The notes beneath the pieces are model-generated. The model made no database searches. It saw only the letters and a program-made list of their open reading frames with translations, and was not told the origin of the DNA. The position numbers and the translations under genes are program-made. Below, in pieces: positions 22,524-30,334 of a DNA stretch of 64,000 nt. The stretch covers positions 102,071-166,070 of the forward strand of contig JAEXXM010000045.1 of the NCBI GenBank assembly GCA_023405815.1, written 5' to 3'. Numbering within the stretch: the first letter of the stretch is position 1; each line of letters begins with the position of its first letter. Source of the stretch: Pseudomonadota bacterium. Its GTDB lineage: Bacteria > Pseudomonadota > Alphaproteobacteria > Rhizobiales > Hyphomicrobiaceae.

Positions 22524-25500
22524 TCAGGCCGCGCCGTAGCCTCCGCCGGTCGGCGTCACGATGACGACGGCGTCGCCCGCCTCGAGCACCGTCTCGTCAC
22601 AGCCTTCGAGCGGCTCGATTTTTCCGTTGCGGCGCACGGTGTTGCTGCCGGCCTCTCCCGCCTCGCCGCCGGCTACCCCAAACGGCCGCACGCGCCTGTA
22701 ACCCGAAAGGATGGCGCAGTGCATCCGCTCCAGAAAGCGGATGACGCGCCGCGTGCCGTCACCGCTGTTCCACTTTCCCTTGCCGCCCGAGCCGCGTCGG
22801 ATCGAGAACTCCTCCAGCAGCACCGGGTAGCGCAGCTCCAAGATCTCCGGATCGGTCAGCCGCGTGTTGGTCATGTGCACGTGCACGGCGGCGGCGCCGT
22901 CGAAGCCCGGTCCTGCCGGCGCACCCGAGCACAGCGTCTCGTAGTACTGCACCTTGTCGTTGCCGAAGGTGAGGTTGTTCATCGTGCCCTGCGCCGAGCC
23001 GAGCGCACCGAGCGCCGCGAACAGCGCATTGGTGACGATCTGGCTCGTCTCGACGTTGCCGGCGACGACCGCCGCAGGGTAGGTCGGTCGCAGCATCGAG
23101 CCCTCGGGAATGACGATCTCGATCGGCTTCAGGCACCCGGCATTCATCGGGATCGGCTCGTCGACCATGACGCGGATCGAATAGAGCACGGCCGCCCGTG
23201 TGACTGGCTCGGGCGCGTTGAAATTGTTCGGCTGCTGCGCGCTCGTTCCGGTGAAATCAATTTTGGCTGACCGGCTCTCGCGATCGACGGTGATGCGCAC
23301 CTCGACGGCGGTGCCCTGATCCGTCTCGACCCTGAAATGCCCATCCTCCAGTCGCGAGATGAGCCGCCGCACCGCATCCTCGGCGTTGTCCTGCACATGG
23401 CGCATGTAGGCCTGCACCACCTCGAGCCCGAAATGCTGCACCATCCGCTTCAGCTCGGCTTCGCCCTTGGCGTTCGCGGCCACCTGCGCCTTGAGGTCGG
23501 CGATGTTCTTGTCCGGGCGACGCGCCGGGTACTTGGCGCGGGCGAGCAGCGCGCGTGTCTCCTCCTCGAGGAACCGCCCTTGATCGACGAGCTTGAAGTT
23601 GTCGATGTAGACGCCTTCCTCCTCGATCTGCGTCGCACGCGGCGTCATCGACCCTGGTGTCAGCCCGCCGATGTCCTCGTGATGCCCGCGGCTCGCGACA
23701 TAGAATAGGACTCGCGCGCCTTCGTCATCGAAAACGGACGTCACGACGGTGATGTCGGGAAGATGCGTGCCGCCGTTGTAGGGCGCATTGAGCATGAAGC
23801 TGTCGCCGGGGCGCATCGTCGCGCCGCGCTCGCGGATGATCGCCTCGACCGACCGGTCCATGGAGCCGAGGTGCACGGGAAGGTGCGGCGCATTGGCGAC
23901 GAGCGCGCCCGTCGTATCGAACACCGCGCACGAAAAATCCAGCCGCTCCTTGATGTTCACCGACTGCGCTGTGTTTCGCAGCGCCTCACCCATCTGCTCG
24001 GCGATGGCCATGAAGAGGTTGTTGAACACCTCCAGCAGCACCGGGTCGGCCTTGGCGCCGAGCTTTTCGCGCGGACGCGGCTCGGTGCGCGTTAGCACGA
24101 TGTCGTTGCCGGCAGTGAGCTTCAGCGTCCAGCCGGGCTCGACGACGATCGTCTGATTGGGCTCGATGACGAGCGCCGGTCCCCTGAGCGCGCTTTCCAC
24201 TGTCAGCGCTTCGCGCATCAGCACTGGCGCCTCGTGCCAGGCCCCGCGCGAATAGAACTTTGTGGCGCTGTGAGCTGGTTCGCCCTTGCGGGGGAGGGTC
24301 GGGGAGGGTGAAGTGGTGGCAGATCCCAAGCCACCCCCGCCGCCCATCGCGGCGACTTCGAGCGCGGCGACGAAGACTTCCTTCTCCGGCGAGACGAACC
24401 CGAACCGCTGCCGGTGCAGCGCCTCGAAATCGCGGCGCATGAAATGCGGCTCTGAAAGCGGAACCGCCAGCGCCGTGTCGGTGCCGGCGTAGCGCAGATG
24501 CGCGAAGCTCTCGATGGCGATGCCGTCGTGCTCGACGCCTTCATCGAGCAGTTGCTCGGTCACCTCGCTGCCGAGCTCGTAGGCGAGGTCTTCCAGCCCG
24601 TCCATCGCCTCTTCGCCGAGCGGGGCTTCGATGGAGCGTTCGCGGCTCGCGCGCTGCTGCGCGAGGCCGATGCCGTAAGCCGACAATAGGCCCGACATCG
24701 GATGCACGAGCACGGTCTCGATGCCGAGCGTGTCGGCGATCAGGCACGCGTGCTGCCCCCCGGCCGAGCCGAAGCAGTTGAGCGCGTACTCCGTCACGTC
24801 GTAGCCGCGCTCGACCGAGATCTTCTTGATGGCATTCGCCATGTTCTCGACCGCGATGCGGATGGCGCCGTCGGCGATATCCTCCGGCGTGCGGCCGTCG
24901 CCGACCTGTCGCGCCAGCTCCGCAAAGCCGCTTCGCACGGCATCCGCATCGAGAGGCTGGTCGTGCTGCGCCCCGAAGATCGCCGGAAAGAACTTCGGAT
25001 CGAGCTTGCCCAGCATGACGTTGGCGTCCGTCACCGTCAGCGGGCCGCCGCGACGGTAGGACTTGGGGCCCGGGTTGGCGCCGGCGCTTTCCGGCCCGAC
25101 GCGAAAGCGCGCACCGTCGTAGGTGATGATCGAGCCGCCGCCCGCCGCCACCGTATGCACGCGCAGCATCGGCACCGCGAGGCGTACCCCCGCGATCTGC
25201 GTCTCGAATGCGCGCTCGTACTCGCCGGCAAAGTGCGCAACGTCCGTCGACGTGCCGCCCATGTCGAAGCCGATGACCTTGTCGAAGCCCGCGCGCTTTC
25301 CCGTCTCCGCCATGCCGACGACCCCGCCCGCCGGCCCGGAGAGGATGGCGTCGCGCCCCTGGAAAAACTGCGCCGACTTGAGGCCCCCAGACGACGCCAT
25401 GAACAGCAGGTTTGGCGCTGTGCTGGAAGCATCGCCTTCTACCTTCTCCCTCCCCCTCGACGGGGGAGGGCCGGGGTGGGGGTGGTGCAGTATATCTGAC

Positions 25501-26261
25501 CTTGTGGACACCCCCCTTTCCTGACCCTCCCCCACAAGGGGGGAGGGAGAAGAGCGGAGAGCTGCGGAGACCCGGTCGACGTATCGGCGCAGGACGGGCG
25601 AAAGGTACGCGTCGGCGACGGTCGTATCGCCCCGGGGCACGATCTTGATCAGCGGCGAGACCTCGTGGCTCACCGACACCTGACTGAAACCGATATCCCG
25701 CGCGAGCTCGGCCGCCTGGCGCTCGTGCTCGGGATAGGCGTAGGCATGCATGAGCACGATGGCGACGCCGTCGATGCCGTCGTCGCGCGCGCGCCGCAGC
25801 TCGCGCTCCAGCGCTGCAAGATCGAGAGGCCGTTCCACAAATCCGTCCGCACGGACCCTCTCGCCGGCTTCGATGACGCGGCTGTAGAGCATCTCCGGCT
25901 TGACGATGTGCTTGGCGAAAATGTCCGGCCGCGCCTGCGTCCCGATCTCGAGTTGGTCTTTCAGCCCGCGCGTGATGACGAGCGCCGTCGCGTCGCCCTT
26001 GCGCTCCAAGAGCGCGTTGGTCGCGACAGTCGTCCCCATTTTGACCCCGCCGATGCGCTCGGCGGGGATGGGAGCACCCGATGGAACGTCGAGAAATTGG
26101 CGGATCGCCTCCAGCGCAGCGTCGTCATAGGCACCGGGGGTCTCCGACAGCAGCTTGCGGGCGAGTAGGCGCCCGTCGGGTGCGCGTGCAACGACGTCCG
26201 TGAAGGTGCCGCCGCGGTCGATGAAGAACTGCCACTTTTGCTCGCTGGGAAGCCCCGCCAT
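22524..26261 (-). CDS. Hydantoinase/5-oxoprolinase (HyuA-HyuB fusion) with two REP-derived insertions
   Basis: A 1245-residue protein. The HyuA half (about 1-720) has FFIDRGGTFTDVVARAPDG, GTTVATNALLERKG and DKVIGFDMGGTSTDVAHF; the HyuB half (about 740-1245) has RERGATMRPGDSFMLNAPYN, GHHEDIGG and VVAGNVETSQ. Such fusions hydrolyse 5-oxoproline or related cyclic amides with ATP. Start ATG 26261 (MAGLPSEQKW). Two stretches do not fit the family and read as translated palindromic DNA: about residues 236-281 (SSPSPLVGEGQER to PPSRGREKVEG) and a short one near SPSPTLPRKGEPA. Both keep the frame. Neither lies in an obvious catalytic motif, so activity may be retained. The exact substrate is not known. 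Confidence 0.88.
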   Translation of the reverse strand: MAGLPSEQKWQFFIDRGGTFTDVVARAPDGRLLARKLLSETPGAYDDAALEAIRQFLDVPSGAPIPAERIGGVKMGTTVATNALLERKGDATALVITRGLKDQLEIGTQARPDIFAKHIVKPEMLYSRVIEAGERVRADGFVERPLDLAALERELRRARDDGIDGVAIVLMHAYAYPEHERQAAELARDIGFSQVSVSHEVSPLIKIVPRGDTTVADAYLSPVLRRYVDRVSAALRSSPSPLVGEGQERGVSTRSDILHHPHPGPPPSRGREKVEGDASSTAPNLLFMASSGGLKSAQFFQGRDAILSGPAGGVVGMAETGKRAGFDKVIGFDMGGTSTDVAHFAGEYERAFETQIAGVRLAVPMLRVHTVAAGGGSIITYDGARFRVGPESAGANPGPKSYRRGGPLTVTDANVMLGKLDPKFFPAIFGAQHDQPLDADAVRSGFAELARQVGDGRTPEDIADGAIRIAVENMANAIKKISVERGYDVTEYALNCFGSAGGQHACLIADTLGIETVLVHPMSGLLSAYGIGLAQQRASRERSIEAPLGEEAMDGLEDLAYELGSEVTEQLLDEGVEHDGIAIESFAHLRYAGTDTALAVPLSEPHFMRRDFEALHRQRFGFVSPEKEVFVAALEVAAMGGGGGLGSATTSPSPTLPRKGEPAHSATKFYSRGAWHEAPVLMREALTVESALRGPALVIEPNQTIVVEPGWTLKLTAGNDIVLTRTEPRPREKLGAKADPVLLEVFNNLFMAIAEQMGEALRNTAQSVNIKERLDFSCAVFDTTGALVANAPHLPVHLGSMDRSVEAIIRERGATMRPGDSFMLNAPYNGGTHLPDITVVTSVFDDEGARVLFYVASRGHHEDIGGLTPGSMTPRATQIEEEGVYIDNFKLVDQGRFLEEETRALLARAKYPARRPDKNIADLKAQVAANAKGEAELKRMVQHFGLEVVQAYMRHVQDNAEDAVRRLISRLEDGHFRVETDQGTAVEVRITVDRESRSAKIDFTGTSAQQPNNFNAPEPVTRAAVLYSIRVMVDEPIPMNAGCLKPIEIVIPEGSMLRPTYPAAVVAGNVETSQIVTNALFAALGALGSAQGTMNNLTFGNDKVQYYETLCSGAPAGPGFDGAAAVHVHMTNTRLTDPEILELRYPVLLEEFSIRRGSGGKGKWNSGDGTRRVIRFLERMHCAILSGYRRVRPFGVAGGEAGEAGSNTVRRNGKIEPLEGCDETVLEAGDAVVIVTPTGGGYGAA
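24278..24316. repeat. REP-like unit inserted in the oxoprolinase gene (single)
   Basis: GCCCTTGCGGGGGAGGGTCG and following G-rich sequence, translated as SPSPTLPRKGE. It resembles one half of the larger inverted element at 25437-25556. Confidence 0.65.
25437..25556. repeat. Paired inverted REP elements inside the oxoprolinase gene
   Basis: Two CTCCCCC-rich hairpin units in opposite orientation: CTTCTCCCTCCCCCTCGACG near the left edge and GGGGGGAGGGAGAAG at the right edge, about 110 bp apart. They are read in frame as about 45 extra residues. The layout is that of a REPIN. Confidence 0.8.
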
Positions 26262-26444
26262 CCGGCATCCGTCCAAGAAATCCGCCGCCCCGTGAGCTAT
26301 CGGGCGTTGCGCAATGCGTCAACCACGACCATATCGCCCACGTGTTGAGGGAATTTCCGACATTTGCGGCGACTTTCCTGAACTAGCCCGCAAGGCGCCT
26401 CTTGCGGGCTTCAAGTCGCCGGCGAATGTCGATAAGGGTTTGCC

Positions 26445-27176
26445 ATGCCTTGGAAAGAGATAGCACAGACCATCGGATTCGAGCCCGGCACCTCGATGCG
26501 CGATGCGCTGTCGGCGCTATGGGCGCGTGTCGTTGGCGCACGCGCCTCAGCCCGCACCCCGGGATATCGCACCGTCGCTTTCACCATTGCCGTGACGACC
26601 CTCGCCGCGAAGATGGCCAAGGCCGACGGCGTCGCGCTTCCCGTCGAGGAGCGCGCCTTCGAGCGCGTGTTCGACGTGCCGGCCGACGAGTGTGAGAACT
26701 TCCGCCGCCTCTACGACCTCGCCGCGCAGGATATTGCCGGCTACGAGACCTACGCCGGAAAAATTGCATCCCTGCTGGCCGACGAGCCGGAGATGCTGCG
26801 CGCACTGCTCGAATGCCTGTTTCATGTCGCCGCCGCCGACGGCATTCTGCATCCCGATGAGGACAGGTTCCTCGCCGTCGTAGCGGAGAAGTTCGGCCTC
26901 TCGCGCGGCGAGTTCCTTAGCGTGCGCGCTGGCTTCGTCAACGACCCGTGCAGCCCCTACCAGATCCTCGGCGTTCATCCCGACATTTCCGACGCCGACC
27001 TGAAGCTGCGCCATCGCGCTCTCGTTCGCGAGCACCATCCCGACCGATTGGCCGCGACCGGTGTCCCGCCCGAGCTGCGCTGCGCCGCGAACCGCCGCCT
27101 CGCCGCCATCAACGCGGCCTACGATTCGATCATCAAGGATCGATCCGCCGACCGGAAAGGCGGAGGTGACGTGTGA
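26445..27176 (+). CDS. djlA: DjlA-like TerB/DnaJ co-chaperone
   Basis: A 243-residue protein. A TerB-type helical domain at about 45-160 (AVTTLAAKMAKADGVALPVE, LLECLFHVAAADGILHPDED) precedes a C-terminal J domain at about 175-235 (SPYQILGVHPDISDADLKLR) with the Hsp70-activating HPD motif in REHHPDRL. Unlike enterobacterial DjlA, no N-terminal membrane helix is obvious. The stop overlaps the GTG start of the amidase gene (GTGA). Confidence 0.88.
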   Translation: MPWKEIAQTIGFEPGTSMRDALSALWARVVGARASARTPGYRTVAFTIAVTTLAAKMAKADGVALPVEERAFERVFDVPADECENFRRLYDLAAQDIAGYETYAGKIASLLADEPEMLRALLECLFHVAAADGILHPDEDRFLAVVAEKFGLSRGEFLSVRAGFVNDPCSPYQILGVHPDISDADLKLRHRALVREHHPDRLAATGVPPELRCAANRRLAAINAAYDSIIKDRSADRKGGGDV

Positions 27177-27937
27177 TCCTCAAGCCCGACTCTCCGCTCG
27201 TGCACACGCTCTACCCCTCGCCCAACATCGAGGACCGGCGTAAGGGCTGCCGCGCTGACATGATCCTCCTGCACTACACCGGCATGGCCTCGGCCGAGAA
27301 GGCGATCGGCTGGCTGGCCAACCCCAAGAGCAAGGTTTCCTGCCATTATGTGATCGACGAGGAAGGCCGCATCACGCAGATGGTGGAGGAGGCAAAGCGC
27401 GCCTGGCATGCCGGCGCCTCGCACTGGGGCGGCGAGACGGACATCAACTCGGTCTCGATCGGAATAGAGATTCAGAACCTCGGCCACGAGCACGGCTATC
27501 CCGATTTTCCACCAGCGCAGATGGAGGCCGTCGCCGCCCTCTGTCGTGACATCGCCAGGCGGCGAGGCGTTGCGCCTGAGCGCATTCTCGCCCATTCGGA
27601 CGTCGCACCGGGACGCAAGAGAGATCCCGGTGAGAAGTTCAATTGGGCCTGGCTCGCGCGCCACGGAGTCGGGCATTGGGTGCGGCCGGCGGCGCTGCCA
27701 AAGGAGTCGATCGAGCTCCTTGACGAGGATGAGACCGCGGTTGCCGAAGCCCTGGACCTGATGCGCACTTATGGTTACGGCATCGAAAACCACGAGCGCG
27801 CCGACTGGCTTTCCGTCCTCGTGCGCAGCTTCCAGCTCCATTTCCGCCCTGCCCGCGCCGACGGCCGCCTCGACGTCGGCACGCTCGACACAATGCGTCG
27901 GCTCGTAGCCTCCCTGCCGGCGCACGCCACCAGTTAG
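27173..27937 (+). CDS. N-acetylmuramoyl-L-alanine amidase (AmiD/AmpD type)
   Basis: A 254-residue amidase_2 protein. Zinc ligands are visible in ILLHYTGM (His) and ILAHSDVAPGRKRDPGEKF (His and Asp). GTG 27173 overlaps the djlA stop. A C-terminal peptidoglycan-binding-like domain lies at about 180-250 (DLMRTYGYGIENHER, LVRSFQLHFRPARADGRLD). The family cleaves the muramoyl-alanine amide bond. No signal peptide is visible, so a cytosolic AmpD-like recycling role is possible. Confidence 0.9.
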   Translation: MILKPDSPLVHTLYPSPNIEDRRKGCRADMILLHYTGMASAEKAIGWLANPKSKVSCHYVIDEEGRITQMVEEAKRAWHAGASHWGGETDINSVSIGIEIQNLGHEHGYPDFPPAQMEAVAALCRDIARRRGVAPERILAHSDVAPGRKRDPGEKFNWAWLARHGVGHWVRPAALPKESIELLDEDETAVAEALDLMRTYGYGIENHERADWLSVLVRSFQLHFRPARADGRLDVGTLDTMRRLVASLPAHATS

Positions 27938-28067
27938 CCGCTGTCACAAATGTGCGGCGGTCTGTCCCAAGCCGCCCCGCGCGATTGGATTGGCAACCTT
28001 TCGACGCCAAATTGAGTGAGCCGGTGGCGGTCGGCTGCGGTAGGCGCTTCCGGTTGGGCCGCGGACG

Positions 28068-28081
28068 TTGACGCCCGTCAA
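28068..28081. promoter_or_regulatory. FNR/FixK-like box upstream of the PHA synthase-like gene
   Basis: TTGAC-GCCC-GTCAA, centred 79 bp before ATG 28154. With the usual -41.5 spacing the transcript would start near 28116. A TACTAG -10-like hexamer lies at 28104-28109. Confidence 0.6.
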
Positions 28082-28153
28082 CCCGGCGGCATGCGCTCTC
28101 GCGTACTAGGTCGGCTCAGTGCGGAGTGGTCGGGCCGGCACGGAGGCAGATCC

Positions 28154-29995
28154 ATGGCGACACGTCAGAACACACAGCTCGTCGTGCGGCCGCCTGAGAT
28201 GCTGCAGCCTGTGCCGCCCGTGAAGGCCCCGCCCGCCCCCGGCGCCATCGTTCCCGACAGCCCCATAGACGAGCCCTCGCTCGAGATCGCCGACATCGTC
28301 GACCGCTCGGTACACTATGCGATGTCGCGCTTCACGCTCGGCCTGTCACCGGCCGCAGTTCTCCAAGCGTATTTCGACTGGATCATCCACCTTGTCGGGT
28401 CGCCGGGAAAGCAGGCGCAGATTGCCCATAAGGGCCTGCGCAAGCTGTTGCGCCTCATGCACTACACTGCTGCCGTTGCCCGCAATCCCGATTGCCCCGA
28501 GTGCTGCATCGAGCCTCTTCCGCAGGATAAGCGCTTCCGCGGCGAAGCCTGGAAGGTCTGGCCCTATAACCTCATCAGCCAGGCATTCCTCCTGCAGCAG
28601 CAGTGGTGGCACAACGCCTCCGTCGGCGTGCGCGGCGTGACGCCAGAGCACGAGCGCCAGGTCGAATTCGCGACGCGCCAGATCCTCGACATGCTGTCGC
28701 CGTCGAACTTCATCCTGACGAACCCCGAGGTGCTGCAGAAGACGTGCAGCGACTTCGGCATGAATCTCGTGCGCGGCTTCTGGAACTTCGTCGAGGACTG
28801 GGAGCGCTCCACCAATGGCCGGCCGCCTGTCGGCCTTGAAGCCTTCAAGGTCGGAGAGAACTTGGCGGTCACGCCCGGCAAGGTCATCTATCGCAACGAC
28901 CTGATCGAGCTCATTCAGTACGAGCCGCGCGTGAAACGCGTCGAGGCCGAGCCCGTGCTCATCGTGCCGGCCTGGATCATGAAGTACTACATCCTCGATC
29001 TTAGCCCCGAGAACTCGCTCGTGAAGTATCTGCTCGATGCGGGCTTCACCGTCTTCATCATCTCGTGGAAGAACCCGGGGCCGGAGGACCGCAACCTCAG
29101 CTTCGAAGACTATCGGAAAGAGGGTCTTGAATCTGCGCTCGATGTCGTGCGCGCGATCGTCCCGCAAAAGAAGGTGCATGCCGTCGGCTATTGCCTCGGC
29201 GGAACCCTTCTTGCCACCGAGGCCGCGACCTTGGCGCGCGAGCAGCGCGACATCCTCAAGAGCGTCACGCTGTTTGCAGCCCAGGTCGACTTCAAGGAGG
29301 CGGGCGAGCTTACGCTCTTCATCAACGAGGGACAGGTGTCGTTCCTCGAGGACATGATGTGGGAGCAGGGGTTCTTGGATGCACGGCAGATGTCGGGCGC
29401 CTTCCAGATACTGCGCTCCAACGACCTCATCTGGTCGCGCATGGTGCACGATTACCTGATGGGCGAGCGCCAGGCGCAGTTCGACCTCATGGCCTGGAAC
29501 GCCGATTCGACGCGCATGCCCTACCGCATGCATTCCGACTACCTGCGCCGGCTCTTCCTCAATAACGATCTCTCCGAAGGACGCTTCCGCACCGACGACA
29601 AGATCGTCGCGCTCACCGACATTCGCGTGCCGGTCTTCGCGGTTTCCACCGAGACCGATCACGTCGCCCCGTGGCGTTCGGTCTACAAGCTGAACCTCCT
29701 GCTCGACACCGACGTCACGTTCCTCTTGACCACCGGTGGCCACAACGCCGGCATCGTCTCTCCGCCCTCCAACTCTTCGCGCGCCTACCGCGTCGCATCG
29801 CGCACCGAAGAGGATTCCTATCTCGATCCCGACACCTGGTACGCGACCATGCAGCCCCACAAGGGCTCGTGGTGGCCGGAATGGGTGAGCTGGCTCAAGC
29901 AGAATTCGAGCGGGAAGATTGATGCGGTTGAACCCGGTGGAGACAAATACCCTCCGCTCTGCCCCGCGCCCGGAACCTACGTCCTTCAGACCTGA
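28154..29995 (+). CDS. PHA synthase-like alpha/beta hydrolase (PhaC family)
   Basis: A 613-residue PhaC-family protein. The N-terminal PhaC domain is at about 70-240, then the alpha/beta-hydrolase core with the GxCxG nucleophile in VHAVGYCLGGTLLATEA (Cys), the acid in TETDHVAPWRS and the His in TTGGHNAGIVSPPSN. Known PhaC enzymes polymerise hydroxyacyl-CoA at the granule surface. ATG 28154 (MATRQNTQ) with CGGAGG upstream is preferred over an earlier in-frame ATG. The long Pro-rich N-terminus differs from canonical PhaC, so this may be a second, conditionally used synthase. An FNR/FixK-like box precedes it, and a phasin-like gene lies about 4 kb away. Its substrate range cannot be read. Confidence 0.88.
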   Translation: MATRQNTQLVVRPPEMLQPVPPVKAPPAPGAIVPDSPIDEPSLEIADIVDRSVHYAMSRFTLGLSPAAVLQAYFDWIIHLVGSPGKQAQIAHKGLRKLLRLMHYTAAVARNPDCPECCIEPLPQDKRFRGEAWKVWPYNLISQAFLLQQQWWHNASVGVRGVTPEHERQVEFATRQILDMLSPSNFILTNPEVLQKTCSDFGMNLVRGFWNFVEDWERSTNGRPPVGLEAFKVGENLAVTPGKVIYRNDLIELIQYEPRVKRVEAEPVLIVPAWIMKYYILDLSPENSLVKYLLDAGFTVFIISWKNPGPEDRNLSFEDYRKEGLESALDVVRAIVPQKKVHAVGYCLGGTLLATEAATLAREQRDILKSVTLFAAQVDFKEAGELTLFINEGQVSFLEDMMWEQGFLDARQMSGAFQILRSNDLIWSRMVHDYLMGERQAQFDLMAWNADSTRMPYRMHSDYLRRLFLNNDLSEGRFRTDDKIVALTDIRVPVFAVSTETDHVAPWRSVYKLNLLLDTDVTFLLTTGGHNAGIVSPPSNSSRAYRVASRTEEDSYLDPDTWYATMQPHKGSWWPEWVSWLKQNSSGKIDAVEPGGDKYPPLCPAPGTYVLQT

Positions 29996-30088
29996 GGCGC
30001 GGACATCGCGCGCGGCGTCTCGACAAGGTCAACCAAAATTAACGATGCCCCGTTACGCATAGCTCTCGGAATGCAACGGGAGATACCG

Positions 30089-30316
30089 ATGAGGGCAGAC
30101 AAGATCATCTTCGCGCTCGGCGCCGCCTTGGCCGGAGCCGTTTCCGTCGGCCAAGCCGTCGCGGCCGACTTCGGCCCGCCGCCCCCTCCGCCGCCGGCAC
30201 CCATCGTCTACGCGCCCGTGAATTATCACTGCATGCGCTGGACCGCGAAATGCGACCGGCGCTGGGGCATTGGCTCGCCGCGCTTCTATCGCTGCATGTG
30301 GCGCCACGGCTGCTAG
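30089..30316 (+). CDS. Small secreted Pro/Cys-rich protein
   Basis: A 75-residue protein with a signal peptide (MRADKIIFALGAALAGAVSV, cleavage near AVAA-DF), then a PPPPPPPAP run and a C-terminus with four Cys (YHCMRWTAKCDRRWG, RFYRCMWRHGC). The start at 30089 has a GGGAGA ribosome site; an ATG 18 bp upstream is in frame. Probably periplasmic with disulfides. Function unknown. Confidence 0.75.
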   Translation: MRADKIIFALGAALAGAVSVGQAVAADFGPPPPPPPAPIVYAPVNYHCMRWTAKCDRRWGIGSPRFYRCMWRHGC

Positions 30317-30334
30317 GCAGCTCGTCCGTTCGGC

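Noticed and set aside
28346..29860. A 504-codon minus-strand open frame opposite the PhaC-like gene.
   Set aside because: Shadow of a conserved gene with clear catalytic motifs; no ribosome site or domain in the antisense product.
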